DNA of 64,000 bases from JAIBJN01 sp963838795 (GCA_963838795.1 CAWISL010000010.1:372001-436000), one strand, 5' to 3'; counted from the first letter of the stretch, positions 33,943-43,016 are shown. Notes: generated by a model from the sequence alone, not told the origin. Program-made: numbers and translations.

Positions 33943-35424
33943 TTAGGGATTTCTCCTAAGGGCCGCCTCGATGATGGCCCGGGCGATCGGGGCGGCGGTC
34001 GCGCCGCCGGTTCCGGCCTGATCCGAGAGTGCGACCGCGACTGCGACCTCCGGCTGGTCCGCGGGCGCGAAGGCGATGAACCACGTGTTGTTGCGGCCCT
34101 GGACCCCCGTCTCGGCGGTCCCGGTCTTGCCGGCGACGGAGATGCCGGGGATCTGGGCGGCGACTCCGGTGCCGGACTGCACGGCCAGCACCATCATCTC
34201 GGTCAGGTCGGCTGCCGTGGCCGGCGAGACTGCGGTCGACCACTCCTCGGGCTCGAAGCGCTGGATCACGTCGCCGTCGGGGGCGACGATCCGCTCGACG
34301 AGCTTCGGCTCCATGACGACCCCGGCGTTGGCGACCCCGGCGGCGACGAGGGCCATCTGCAGCGGCGTCACGACGAGGCGCTCCTGTCCGAAGGCGAGCC
34401 GGCCGGGGTCGACCTCGCTCGAGCTCTGAGGGTCGTAGAGGCGGCCGTTGCGGTAGAGGCCGCTGATCAGCACCTCCTCCGAGGGCAGATCGATCGGCGG
34501 GCGCTGGTAGAAGCCGAACCGCTTCGCGTAGTCGAGCACCGTCTCGGCCCCGAGCTCCTTGCCGATGTTGCAGAAGACCGAGTTGATCGAGTTCTGCACG
34601 GCCTGGGACAGCGTCACCCTCCCGAACCCGCTCGGGCGGCCCTGATCGGAGAAGTTGAAGACCTGCTGGCCGAAGAGGGTGCAGAAGCCAGGGTCGTCGA
34701 ACTGGCTCTCCGGCGTGTAGACGCCGGTGTCGAGCGCCGCGGCCGCGGTCACGATCTTGAAGGTGGAGCCCGGCACGAAGCGCCCGGCTGTCGCCCGGTC
34801 AAGGAGCGGCGCGGCCGGCTTGCACGGGGCCGTGATCGCCTCGATGGAGTCGAAGTCGGTCTCGACGAGGTTCGGGTCGAACGACGGGGACGAGGCGAGC
34901 GCGAGGACGCGACCCGTCGAGGGCTCGAGCGCGACCGCGGCGCCGCAGTTGCCCGCGAGGCCACGCGCGGCCGCGCGTTGCGCCTCCAGGTCGAGCGTCG
35001 TCACGACGTCGTTGCCCACGCGCGGTATCCCGCGGACCTTGTCCAGAGCCGAGTCGATGACCGTGCTGAGGTTGGCGTTCGAGCCCGTCAGGAAGTCGTT
35101 CATCGAGAGCTCGAGGCCGGTGCGCGACTGGCCGATCGTGGAGTAGCCGACGGCGTGGGCGGTCAGCGACCGCTCCGGGTAGCGCCGAAGCCACCAGACC
35201 CGCCCGTCCTCGAGCTGCCGCCGCCGGTTCGCCGCAAGGGGCGTGCGTCCGTCCGCGGTCAGGATGAGGCCCCGCTTGATCTCGAGCTCGCGGACGATGA
35301 GGATCGGGTTCCCCTGCCGTGCCTCGAGGTCGGGTGCGCGCCACAGCCAGTAGGTCGCGGTGGCGATGAGCGCCACGAACAGGAAGGCGAAGACGAGGAA
35401 GAGGCGGCGGATCTGTGGGTTCAC
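33943..35424 (-). CDS. pbpA: Penicillin-binding protein, class B transpeptidase (PbpA)
   Basis: 493 residues. One N-terminal membrane helix, a short dimerisation domain starting RGLILTADGRTPLA, then the transpeptidase domain with SxxK as PGSTFKIV (about residue 232), SxN as QNSINSVF and KTGTAETG. Cross-links peptidoglycan together with the RodA glycosyltransferase encoded just upstream. GTG start overlaps the rodA stop by 4 bp. Confidence 0.94.
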   Translation of the reverse strand: MNPQIRRLFLVFAFLFVALIATATYWLWRAPDLEARQGNPILIVRELEIKRGLILTADGRTPLAANRRRQLEDGRVWWLRRYPERSLTAHAVGYSTIGQSRTGLELSMNDFLTGSNANLSTVIDSALDKVRGIPRVGNDVVTTLDLEAQRAAARGLAGNCGAAVALEPSTGRVLALASSPSFDPNLVETDFDSIEAITAPCKPAAPLLDRATAGRFVPGSTFKIVTAAAALDTGVYTPESQFDDPGFCTLFGQQVFNFSDQGRPSGFGRVTLSQAVQNSINSVFCNIGKELGAETVLDYAKRFGFYQRPPIDLPSEEVLISGLYRNGRLYDPQSSSEVDPGRLAFGQERLVVTPLQMALVAAGVANAGVVMEPKLVERIVAPDGDVIQRFEPEEWSTAVSPATAADLTEMMVLAVQSGTGVAAQIPGISVAGKTGTAETGVQGRNNTWFIAFAPADQPEVAVAVALSDQAGTGGATAAPIARAIIEAALRRNP

Positions 35425-36674
35425 GTGCGCTCCTCCCGGTTGACCCGTTCCGAGACCATCAGGAGCAGCGCGAGCACGACGAAGTTGGCGACGATGCTCG
35501 AGCCGCCATAGGAGACGAAGGGCAGCGTGATCCCGGTCAGCGGGATCAGCCCCATGACGCCGCCGATGATGATGAACGCCTGGATGGCGACCGCGGCAGT
35601 GAGCCCTGCGGCGAGGAGCTTCGAGAAACCGTCCTGCGCCAGCATGGAGATGCGAAAGCCCCGGTAGGCGAAGATGAGGTAGAGGAGGATCACCCCGGCC
35701 GCTCCGGCGAGGCCGAGCTCCTGCGCGATCGCCGAGAAGATGAAGTCGGTCTCGAGGTAGGGGATGTAGGAGCTGCCCTCGGGCCTCAGGAGCACGCCGT
35801 TTCCGAGGCCGGATCCGAACACGCCCCCGCTCGACACCGCGTAGAGGGACTGGACGAGCTGGTAGGAGTTGCCCTCGGGGTCGGCCCAGGGGTCGAGCCA
35901 GCTCTGGACGCGGTCCTGGACGTGCGGGATCACCTGGTAGAGGGCGACGGCGCCGGCGAGGAAGAGCGCGAGCCCCGCGGCGACGAACGACCAGCGTGCG
36001 GTCGCCGTGTAGAGCATCACGAGGAAGATCGCGAAGTAGAGGAGCGCCCCTCCCAGGTCCCGCGTCTGGAAGAGCACGAGCATCGCCCCGCCCCAGATGA
36101 GCAGCAGGGGGCCCAGGTGCTTGGGGGAAGGCAGGCGCCCCTGGCCGGCGGCGCCGTAGGAGAGGAGCTCGCGGTTGTCGCGCAGGTATCCGGCCAGGAA
36201 GACGACGAAGAGGACCTTCGCCAGCTCCCCCGGCTGGAAGACGAGCCCGCCGCCGAGGTCGACCCAGAGCGTCGCTCCGTTGATCGTCCGCCCGATGAAG
36301 GGAAACGCGGGCAGGATGAGGAGGACGATCGCGGACACGCCGAGGATGTACTTGACGTTGTCGAGATCGCGGTAGTCGCGGAGGAAGAGGACGAGCCCGG
36401 CGAAGACGGCGACCCCGACCACGACCCAGAGCCCCTGCCGGAAGGCCAGCTGCGGGTCGATCCGGTAGATCATGGTGATCCCGAGCGCGGCGAGCAGCCC
36501 CCCGAGCGGCAGCAGGTAGGGATCGGCGTGCGGGAGGCGCACCCGCAGGATCACGTGCGCGATCACGAACAGCGTGATGAAGAAGGCCGCGTACGAGAGG
36601 GAAGCGGCCGAGACGACGTCCGATCGGGCGATGTAGACGGACGCGAAGCCGGCCGCCGTCAGCAGGCCGACCAT
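35421..36674 (-). CDS. rodA: SEDS-family peptidoglycan glycosyltransferase (RodA/FtsW)
   Basis: About 417 residues with roughly ten to twelve membrane helices. SEDS hallmarks: GATLWVDLGGGLVFQPGELAK, FLAGYLRDNRELL, LETDFIFSAIAQELG, and GLIPLTGITLPFVSYGGSS at the C-terminus. It polymerises lipid II in partnership with PbpA. ATG 36674 is the first canonical start, but upstream codons SLRNRELVNLG resemble the conserved cytoplasmic N-terminus of the family, so a CTG at 36710 may be the true start. Confidence 0.93.
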   Translation of the reverse strand: MVGLLTAAGFASVYIARSDVVSAASLSYAAFFITLFVIAHVILRVRLPHADPYLLPLGGLLAALGITMIYRIDPQLAFRQGLWVVVGVAVFAGLVLFLRDYRDLDNVKYILGVSAIVLLILPAFPFIGRTINGATLWVDLGGGLVFQPGELAKVLFVVFLAGYLRDNRELLSYGAAGQGRLPSPKHLGPLLLIWGGAMLVLFQTRDLGGALLYFAIFLVMLYTATARWSFVAAGLALFLAGAVALYQVIPHVQDRVQSWLDPWADPEGNSYQLVQSLYAVSSGGVFGSGLGNGVLLRPEGSSYIPYLETDFIFSAIAQELGLAGAAGVILLYLIFAYRGFRISMLAQDGFSKLLAAGLTAAVAIQAFIIIGGVMGLIPLTGITLPFVSYGGSSIVANFVVLALLLMVSERVNREERT

Positions 36675-36706
36675 CCCGAGATTGACGAGCTCCCGGTTAC
36701 GGAGGC

Positions 36707-37894
36707 TCAGGGAACCGCCTCGGCTTCGTAGACGGCGACGCGGGCGAGCGCCCGGTCGTACGAGACGAGCTGGTGGTCGAAGAGCGAGGCGCGTTCCTCC
36801 GGGGAGAGCTGCGAGGCCTGGAGGCGGCTGACGTAGCGCTCCCGGTAAAGGCCGGTGCCGGCGGTCAGATCGAAGGGCACACCTTGGTAGACGACGACGT
36901 TGCCCTGTTCGTCAGCGCCGACGAAATACGCGCGGGAGAGCCCGAAGAGCGCGCCGCCGAGCAGGAACGCCACGGCAGCGAGCGCGAGAACGGCCCAGAG
37001 GACGCGCCGGCCCCAGCGCCGCCGCTTCTTTCGAGGCGTGACCGGAGAGACGCTCACGGGGACCGGCTTCGCGGCGGCGACCGGCTGCAGGTTCGTGAGC
37101 GTGTCCTCGAGCTCGTCGGCGTCGCCCTGACCGTTGCCCTCGACCACGACCGGGGCGACCAGCGTCTCCTCCACGGTCTCGTCCCCGACGACGCCGAAGA
37201 GAACCACGGTGACGTTGTCCTCGCCGCCGCCCGTGTTCGCCGCCCGCACGAGCTCCCGGGCGGCGTCGTCGAGGGTCGGCGCCGCCGCGAGGATGCCGAG
37301 GATGTCCTCGTCCGCCACCATCGTCGTCAGGCCGTCCGAGCAGAGGAGGAAGAGGTCGCCCGGCTGAGCGTCGACGACGCTCGTGTCGACGGTCACCTCA
37401 GGATCGGTGCCGAGCGCCCGGGTGATGACGGAGCGTTGCGGGTGTGCCTCGGCCTCCTCCGCCGTGAGCCGTCCACTTCGCATCAGGTCGCCGACGAGGG
37501 AGTGGTCTTCGGTCAGCTGTTCCAGCTCGCCCTCGCGGATCCGGTAGGCGCGGGAGTCGCCCACGTGGCCGAGCGTGACCCGGCCGCCGATGAGGAGGGC
37601 GGCGGTCACCGTCGTCCCCATTCCGGAGACGTTCGAGTCCGACCGCGCCCGGTCGTAGATCCGCCGGTTTGCTTCCTCGATGATCGCCTGCAGGCGATCG
37701 TTCGGCGCGAGCCGGTCGGCCTCGTGGTACTCGCGAAACGCGGCGGCAGCGAGCCGTGACGCGACCTCCCCGGCCTGCGCTCCCCCCATGCCGTCCGCGA
37801 CCGCGAACAACGGCGGATCGAGGACAAAGGTGTCCTCGTTTCGACGCCGCACTCGCCCCGGGTCGGTCCGCCCTGCGCTCTCCCCGAGCCTCAT
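36707..37894 (-). CDS. pstP: PP2C-type Ser/Thr phosphatase PstP
   Basis: 395 residues. PP2C domain (about 1-235) with metal-binding RRRNEDTF, VADGMGGAQAGE, LGHVGDSRAYRI, LCSDGLTTMV and GGGEDNVTVV. One membrane helix (VLWAVLALAAVAFLLGGALF) near residue 300 precedes a small external domain. It removes phosphates placed by the PASTA kinase and its partners. Starts ATG, overlapping the fhaB stop by 4 bp. Confidence 0.95.
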   Translation of the reverse strand: MRLGESAGRTDPGRVRRRNEDTFVLDPPLFAVADGMGGAQAGEVASRLAAAAFREYHEADRLAPNDRLQAIIEEANRRIYDRARSDSNVSGMGTTVTAALLIGGRVTLGHVGDSRAYRIREGELEQLTEDHSLVGDLMRSGRLTAEEAEAHPQRSVITRALGTDPEVTVDTSVVDAQPGDLFLLCSDGLTTMVADEDILGILAAAPTLDDAARELVRAANTGGGEDNVTVVLFGVVGDETVEETLVAPVVVEGNGQGDADELEDTLTNLQPVAAAKPVPVSVSPVTPRKKRRRWGRRVLWAVLALAAVAFLLGGALFGLSRAYFVGADEQGNVVVYQGVPFDLTAGTGLYRERYVSRLQASQLSPEERASLFDHQLVSYDRALARVAVYEAEAVP

Positions 37895-38361
37895 CGCTCG
37901 AACCGAAGCTCCGTGTCGCCGACCTGGAGGAGATCACCCTCGTGCAGCCTCCGGCGCCCCTCGAGCCGCTCGCCGTTCACGTACGTCCCGTTCGTGGAGC
38001 CCAGGTCGATGACCCACGTGCCGTCGAGCCCGCTCTCGACGCGGGCGTGGCGGCCGGAGGCGTAGTCGTCGCCTGCGAGCACGATCACATTGTCGTCGGA
38101 GCGGCCGATGGTCGTCGGCACCGGCCCCGGCTCGAAGGCCGCGCCAAGTGGCACGACGGTCGAGCGGGTGACGACGAGCCTGCCGGGCACGACGCCTGCC
38201 TCGGCCCTGGCCTGTGCCACCTGCGCGGGCGCGAGCACGAAGCTCTCCTGAGGCGCGGCCGGAAGGCCGCGCTCGGCCGAGCGAACCACGCGCCAGATGA
38301 AGAGGTAGAGGAGGACGACGAAGGCGGCCTGCAGCGCGATCAGAATGGGCTCGACCGACAC
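37891..38361 (-). CDS. fhaB: FHA-domain protein FhaB (FipA-like)
   Basis: 156 residues. An N-terminal hydrophobic helix (ILIALQAAFVVLLYLFIWRV) and a C-terminal FHA domain with TTIGRSDDNVIV, SGRHARVE and GSTNGTYVNG, the phosphothreonine-binding loops. Acts as a reader of kinase output in cell division and wall synthesis. The stop overlaps the pstP start; the gap to fhaA is 10 bp. Confidence 0.94.
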   Translation of the reverse strand: MSVEPILIALQAAFVVLLYLFIWRVVRSAERGLPAAPQESFVLAPAQVAQARAEAGVVPGRLVVTRSTVVPLGAAFEPGPVPTTIGRSDDNVIVLAGDDYASGRHARVESGLDGTWVIDLGSTNGTYVNGERLEGRRRLHEGDLLQVGDTELRFER

Positions 38362-38371
38362 GGTCCGAGAC

Positions 38372-39148
38372 CTAGTAGCCGCGTTCGAAGTGGACTTCGG
38401 TCGTGCCGATGAAGATGTCGTCCTCCGCCGCGAGCCGGGCCCTCTCGACCCGCTTCCCGTTCACGGTGACGCCGTTCGTCGAGTCGAGGTCGACGATCCA
38501 GTAGGCGCCGTCCTCGCGCCGGATCTCCGCGTGCCGGCGCGAGACGTTCGGGTCGTCCACGCTGATGTCGCACTCGCTCGAGCGGCCGAGGACGATCGCC
38601 TGGTCGGAGAGCTCACGGCGCGTCCCGTTGACCACCACGGCGGCGGGCGCGCGGGCCAGGTCGTGCGCGTCGGCGAGCTCCGGGGAGACGGCCTCCGTGG
38701 GGGGCGGACGGTAGATCCTCGTGGCGCTCGGCGCCGCCTGGGGGACGACGTCGGCCGGAGCGGGCGCGCGTGGAAGGTCAGGCTGCACCATGCGGGTGGC
38801 GATGCCGAACTCGCCGACGCCCAGGTCCTCGTCCTCCTCGATGAGGACGGTTGGCGTCGAAAGGAGGGCATAGCCCTCCCGACGGGCATGCTCGGAGAGG
38901 TAGTCGGAAAGCTCGGTGAGGAGCGAGTCCTCGTAGCTCGAGAACTGCTCGCGGTCACCGGGGCACAGGTAGAGCGTGTACTCGTTCGGGACGTAGACCC
39001 GCGACACGGAGACGCTCTTCGCGTCGTCCATCTCCTTTGCGAGCTTGCGCGCGAGCTCGACCGGCTGCACGTGCGTTCGGAAGGCGCGTCCGAACACGCC
39101 CTCCACGATCGACTCGATCCTGTGCTCGATGCTTCGCAGGACGCTCAT
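38372..39148 (-). CDS. fhaA: FHA-domain protein FhaA (DUF3662 + FHA)
   Basis: 258 residues. The N-terminal DUF3662 domain has SVLRSIEHRIESIVEGVFGR, RTHVQPVELARKLAKEMDD and YVPNEYTLYLCPGD. A flexible Pro/Ala linker leads to the FHA domain with IVLGRSSECDIS, SRRHAEIRR and STNGVTVNG. ATG 39148 is chosen; an ATG at 39160 would add four residues. Known relatives regulate MurJ-linked wall synthesis. Same gene order as in mycobacteria. Confidence 0.94.
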   Translation of the reverse strand: MSVLRSIEHRIESIVEGVFGRAFRTHVQPVELARKLAKEMDDAKSVSVSRVYVPNEYTLYLCPGDREQFSSYEDSLLTELSDYLSEHARREGYALLSTPTVLIEEDEDLGVGEFGIATRMVQPDLPRAPAPADVVPQAAPSATRIYRPPPTEAVSPELADAHDLARAPAAVVVNGTRRELSDQAIVLGRSSECDISVDDPNVSRRHAEIRREDGAYWIVDLDSTNGVTVNGKRVERARLAAEDDIFIGTTEVHFERGY

Positions 39149-39177
39149 ACCGGGCACCATTGTGCCCGCGGAGCACT

Positions 39178-40794
39178 CTATCGAGGCGTCCGAACCAGCG
39201 GAAAGGCGAGCGCAGCCGTCGCGAGCCAGACTGCCGGGGTAGCCCACAGGGGGTCGACGGGCACCCCGCCTGCGGCCAGCGGGACGAGGAGCAGGCCACC
39301 GAGGAACGCCGCCCCCCAGGCGGCGACGCCCCACAGGCCTCGACCCCGCGCGAGGCCGGTCGAGGCAGCAGCGATGGCGAGGATCACGAGCGCCGCCGCG
39401 ATCGTCGGTCGGCTCGTCAGGGCGGCCAGCGCGCCGTCGAGAGCTGCGCTCGGGCGTTCCGCGCCGCTCACACCTTTGGGCTCGGGCGGAGACTCAGCGG
39501 TCAGAGGGAGGCGAAGCCCGACCACGGCGACGGTCGCAACCGCCGTCACGACCGCCGCGACCGCGAGAGCCGCGCGCCGGACCGGCCCGCGGGCCGCGAG
39601 CACGATCACGGGCACGAGGGGAAGAAGGTGCACCAGGGCGAGCAGGGGGCCAGAGAGGAAGAGCAGGCTCGAGCGGGTGTCGCGGGCGAACAGGACGACC
39701 CAGGCGACCGCGAGCGGGACATAGGCGATGGCCAGGCCGAGCGAGATGTTGCCGAGCGGGAGCACTGGGACGGCCAGCGCGACCGCGAGCCCGGCGGCCG
39801 GGCTCAGGAGCGCGGTGAGCCCCGCCGCGGCGCCGAGGAGAAACGGCCAGGCCGACGGATAGAACGGCAGCAGGAAGGAGGCTGCCCCTGCGAAGAGCGC
39901 GGCGAGCGCAGCGTGGGGCGCGCGCTCGCGAAGGACCGCCGGCGACGTGGTGCCTCGGCGTCGCTCCGAGCGGCCCTGCTCGGCGGCCCGGAGGAGGTTG
40001 AGTGCCTGCTTCGCGGTCGGGCGCTTGCGGGGATCGACGGAGAGCATGCGGTCGACGGCCCGGCAGAGCTCACGTGGCAGGTCCGGCCGCAGCTCGGCGA
40101 GCGGCTGTGCGCCCTCCCCGACGCGGCGCGCCGTCTCCAGCGGCGAGACGGCCCAGAACGGGTGCCGTCCGGCAAGTGCCTCCCAGAGAAGGACCCCGAC
40201 GGCCCAGACGTCGGCTGCGCCCGTCGCCTCCGCGCCGGCAAGGCGCTCGGGCGCGATGTAGGCGAGCGTTCCGGGGACGTCCCCGACCGCCGTGAGAGTG
40301 TCGGCGTGCTCGAGCTGCGCCAGCCCGAAGTCGAGGAGCCGTACCGAGACCTCGTCTCCCTCCTCGAGCATGACGTTGGCCGGCTTGACGTCGCGGTGGA
40401 CGACCCCCTTCGAATGCGCGTGCGCGAGAGCCTCGAGCACCTGGGCCCCGACCTCGACCGCGCCCCAGTCGTCCACTGCGCCGCCGCGCAGGGCGTCACG
40501 AAGCGTGCGGCCGGCAACATAGGGATAGGCGACGTACACGTGCCGCTCGTCGCGCGCCAAAGCGAGCGCGCGCAGGCAGCGCGGGTGGCGGAGCCGGGTG
40601 GCGGCATCCACCTCACGCTCGGCCCGCGCCCCGGGCTTCCCCTCCCGTTCGACGACCTTCAGCGCGACGTCCCGGCCAGCGTGCTCGTCGCGTGCCAGCC
40701 AGACCGATCCGCCACCACCGCTTCCAAGGGGCCGGAGCGGCCTGTAGCGGCCGAGGACGAGATTGTTCTCGGTGAGCGCGACGGCAGTCTGCAT
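39178..40794 (-). CDS. Ser/Thr protein kinase with polytopic membrane domain
   Basis: 538 residues. Kinase domain (about 15-270): GSGGGGSVWLA, VALKVV, HRDVKPANVMLE, LDFGLAQLE, GTLAYIAPERL. Instead of a single helix and sensor, the C-terminal half holds about ten hydrophobic segments starting HAALAALFAGAASFLLPFYP. It heads the wall-regulation cluster, 30 bp before fhaA, in the place where mycobacteria have no kinase. The membrane domain may sense membrane state (inference). Confidence 0.9.
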   Translation of the reverse strand: MQTAVALTENNLVLGRYRPLRPLGSGGGGSVWLARDEHAGRDVALKVVEREGKPGARAEREVDAATRLRHPRCLRALALARDERHVYVAYPYVAGRTLRDALRGGAVDDWGAVEVGAQVLEALAHAHSKGVVHRDVKPANVMLEEGDEVSVRLLDFGLAQLEHADTLTAVGDVPGTLAYIAPERLAGAEATGAADVWAVGVLLWEALAGRHPFWAVSPLETARRVGEGAQPLAELRPDLPRELCRAVDRMLSVDPRKRPTAKQALNLLRAAEQGRSERRRGTTSPAVLRERAPHAALAALFAGAASFLLPFYPSAWPFLLGAAAGLTALLSPAAGLAVALAVPVLPLGNISLGLAIAYVPLAVAWVVLFARDTRSSLLFLSGPLLALVHLLPLVPVIVLAARGPVRRAALAVAAVVTAVATVAVVGLRLPLTAESPPEPKGVSGAERPSAALDGALAALTSRPTIAAALVILAIAAASTGLARGRGLWGVAAWGAAFLGGLLLVPLAAGGVPVDPLWATPAVWLATAALAFPLVRTPR

Positions 40795-40854
40795 CGCTGG
40801 TAACCGGCTCTTGGCTCTCGGTCGGGAAAGTCCTGCAAAGTCCGAACTGAGTGG

Positions 40855-40860
40855 TAGACT
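40855..40860 (+). promoter_or_regulatory. Candidate -10 element (TAGACT)
   Basis: Upstream of the membrane protein start at 40889; CTGCAA about 17 bp before it is a weak -35 candidate. Gives a short leader rather than a leaderless message. Confidence 0.35.
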
Positions 40861-40888
40861 CGGCGACTTCCTCGACCCGGATCGACCC

Positions 40889-42025
40889 GTGTTCGACCGC
40901 GAGAAGAGCGACCCTCAGACTGACATCGAGTTCGACTTCTTCGACGAGTCGCCGACCGCCGAGTCGACGCCGAAGAAGGATCGGCCGCCCGGCAAGCGAC
41001 GCAGGCTGCCGAAGCGGCCGCCCACGCCGCCCGGAGGGCCGCAGCTCTATCGGCTCGGCGTGCTGATCGCCGGCGCCATCCTCCTCGCCGTCATCTTCAT
41101 CCTCGTCATCAACAACTGCCGAGGCGACCAGAAGCAGTCGGCGTACGAGGGGTATGTCGAGGATGTCGACGTCGTCGCGGCCGAGTCCGCGGAGCTCGGA
41201 AGCCAGCTCAACGCCCGGCTGACGACTCCGGGGATCAGACTCGAGGCCCTCCGGTCGGACGTCGAGGGACTGCGAGAGCAGCAGCAGCAGATTCTCGACC
41301 GTACTCAGGAGCTCGGCCCGCCGGGGCCGCTCGTCGAGCAGCAGGAGGCTCTGGTCGAGACGATGCAGTTCCGGGTCAACGGTCTCGCCGGCCTTGCCCG
41401 CGGGCTCCAGCTCGTCGCCCAGACAGACGATCCGCAGGAGTCCGGCCAGAACCTGGCCGACCAGGCCCAGCGGCTCGTGGCCAGCGACATCGTGTACCTC
41501 GACGCCTTCAAGGCCGCGGCCGAGTCGGTGCTCGAGCAGCAGGGCGTGACCAACGTCGCCATCCCCCCATCGGTCTTCGTCCAGAACCCCGAGTTCGCCA
41601 GCCCCTCGTTCTGGACTCAGACGGTCCAGCGCCTGACGCAGGGGCCCGAGGCGGCCGGCCCGCGCGGCAACGGGATCGTGGGCGTCAGGGTCCAGCCGGG
41701 TGGACAGGAGCTCGTCCGAGGCGAGGACAACACCGTCGAGCAGAGCGCTGACCTCGCGTTCGAGGTTCTCGTCGAGAACTCCGGCGGGAGCCAGGAGACT
41801 CAGGTGAAGGTGACTCTCATCGTCCGCCAGGATCCGCAGATCCGGAAGGAGCAGACGATCGACGTCATCAACCCGGCCGAGACGAAGACCGTTCGCTTCA
41901 CCGGCTTCGAGAACCTCGAGTTCTCGGCCCAGACCACCCTCCAGGTTCAGGTCGAGCCTGTCGAGGGCGAGGCCAATACCAACAACAACACGATCGAGTA
42001 CCCGATCATCTTCACGCTCGCCTGA
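40889..42025 (+). CDS. Single-pass membrane protein with coiled coil and CARDB-like domain
   Basis: About 378 residues. An acidic then Lys/Pro-rich cytoplasmic head of about 55 residues, one membrane helix (LGVLIAGAILLAVIFILVI), a helical region rich in Gln/Glu (residues about 85-210, e.g. LREQQQQILDRTQELG), and a C-terminal beta-rich domain with LAFEVLVENSGGSQETQVKV and VEGEANTNNNTIEYPIIF, which looks like a CARDB/Ig-like fold. Start uncertain; GTG 40889 is used. It is divergent from the kinase cluster and its head could be a kinase substrate (inference). Confidence 0.75.
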   Translation: MFDREKSDPQTDIEFDFFDESPTAESTPKKDRPPGKRRRLPKRPPTPPGGPQLYRLGVLIAGAILLAVIFILVINNCRGDQKQSAYEGYVEDVDVVAAESAELGSQLNARLTTPGIRLEALRSDVEGLREQQQQILDRTQELGPPGPLVEQQEALVETMQFRVNGLAGLARGLQLVAQTDDPQESGQNLADQAQRLVASDIVYLDAFKAAAESVLEQQGVTNVAIPPSVFVQNPEFASPSFWTQTVQRLTQGPEAAGPRGNGIVGVRVQPGGQELVRGEDNTVEQSADLAFEVLVENSGGSQETQVKVTLIVRQDPQIRKEQTIDVINPAETKTVRFTGFENLEFSAQTTLQVQVEPVEGEANTNNNTIEYPIIFTLA

Positions 42026-42071
42026 GAGCGCGTCTCAGAACAAAGCCCTGTGTCATTCTGAAATGCGCTCT
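42025..42071 (+). repeat. Imperfect stem-loop after the membrane protein gene
   Basis: AGAGCGC (42025-42031) pairs with GCGCTCT (42065-42071), with an inner CAGAA/TTCTG stem (42036-42040, 42056-42060). It begins at the stop codon. No T-run follows. It may be a weak terminator or an mRNA 3' end. Confidence 0.4.
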
Positions 42072-42075
42072 GGGG

Positions 42076-42081
42076 TAGGCT
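42076..42081 (+). promoter_or_regulatory. Candidate -10 element (TAGGCT)
   Basis: 8 nt before the ATG at 42090; same spacing as the -10-like elements of other genes in this window. Confidence 0.45.
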
Positions 42082-42089
42082 AGAGCTCG

Positions 42090-42572
42090 ATGTCGGACCT
42101 CTCCGACGCCGCTCCCTGGATCGCCATCGGCGCCGCGGCGGCGGCGGTCGCGGCGCTGCTCCTATCGCTCGCCTTCTACGTGAAGCTGCGGGCCGTCCGC
42201 AAGGCGCAGCTCGTGCTCATGGGCAGGGGCAAGGACGATCTCGTCAACTTCGCAGTCTCCCTCCAGACGCGGATCGACGACCTGCACCGAGTCGTGGACG
42301 AGGTGGCCGCCGGCCTCGCGCGCATCGACCGGCGCGTCGACGGCTGTTTGTCCCACACCGCCCTCGTCCGCTACAACGCCTACGAGGACGCGGGCGGGCA
42401 CCAGTCGGCCTCGCTCGCCTTCCTGGACGGAGCCCGCTCCGGCGTTGTCATGAGCGCGATTCAGGGTCGAGACTATGCCCGCATCTACGTGAAGCAGCTC
42501 GACCGCGGCCGCGCGCCCGTGGCGCTGTCGCCGGAGGAGCAGGAAGCGGTCGAGCGCGCGATGGCCCAGTGA
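42090..42572 (+). CDS. DUF4446 family membrane protein
   Basis: 160 residues. An N-terminal membrane helix (WIAIGAAAAAVAALLLSLAF) is followed by an amphipathic helical stretch (LQTRIDDLHRVVDEVAAGLA) and the conserved core VRYNAYEDAGGHQSASLAFL and GVVMSAIQGRDYARIYVKQL that marks DUF4446. Found across actinobacteria and firmicutes; function unknown. GTGA overlap with the next gene. Confidence 0.88.
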   Translation: MSDLSDAAPWIAIGAAAAAVAALLLSLAFYVKLRAVRKAQLVLMGRGKDDLVNFAVSLQTRIDDLHRVVDEVAAGLARIDRRVDGCLSHTALVRYNAYEDAGGHQSASLAFLDGARSGVVMSAIQGRDYARIYVKQLDRGRAPVALSPEEQEAVERAMAQ

Positions 42573-42976
42573 CCTACCGGAAGGCCGAGATCCGTCCCTA
42601 TCGCCCGGCCGACGAGCCGCTCCTCTTCGGGCTCGCCAGGCTGGACCGGGGCGCCGACCGGCGCACGCTCGCGGTTCTGGAGCGGGAGACCGTGTTCGTG
42701 GCCGAGGTGGACGGCGCTCCGGCAGGTTACGTCGCCGTCGAGTGGGCGCAGGCGGCGATGCGGGTCGACCAGCTCTTCGTGAGCCCGGAGCACGAGGCCG
42801 AAGGCGTCGGGCGGCAGCTGTTCGAACATGCCGAGGGCTACGCCATCTCGGAAGGGGCGCTCGTGCTGCAAGTCGTCGTGTCGAGCGGAGACCGCCGGGC
42901 ACTCGACTTCTACCTGGGGCGCGGCTTCGTGCAGGCGGGCGAGGACCTGCTCGAGCTCGTGCTGCCGCGGCGCTAG
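42569..42976 (+). CDS. GNAT-family N-acetyltransferase
   Basis: 135 residues. A single GNAT fold with the acetyl-CoA loop EHEAEGVGRQLFEHAE (Q/RxxGxG/A form), preceded by strand VDQLFVSP and followed by FYLGRGFVQAGEDL. GTG start overlaps the DUF4446 stop. Substrate unknown. Confidence 0.88.
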   Translation: MTYRKAEIRPYRPADEPLLFGLARLDRGADRRTLAVLERETVFVAEVDGAPAGYVAVEWAQAAMRVDQLFVSPEHEAEGVGRQLFEHAEGYAISEGALVLQVVVSSGDRRALDFYLGRGFVQAGEDLLELVLPRR

Positions 42977-43002
42977 GAGCCGGTAGGCATCCGTCGCTCG
43001 AC

Positions 43003-43008
43003 TACGAT
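43003..43008 (+). promoter_or_regulatory. Candidate -10 element (TACGAT)
   Basis: 8 nt before the HNH gene ATG at 43017; identical hexamer to the one before sufS. Confidence 0.45.
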
Positions 43009-43016
43009 TTCGAGAG

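Noticed and set aside
29774..33946. 1390-codon plus-strand open frame over ddl and pknB
   Set aside because: Low-complexity Arg/Ala/Gly shadow of high-GC genes on the other strand; the minus-strand kinase and ligase are unambiguous.
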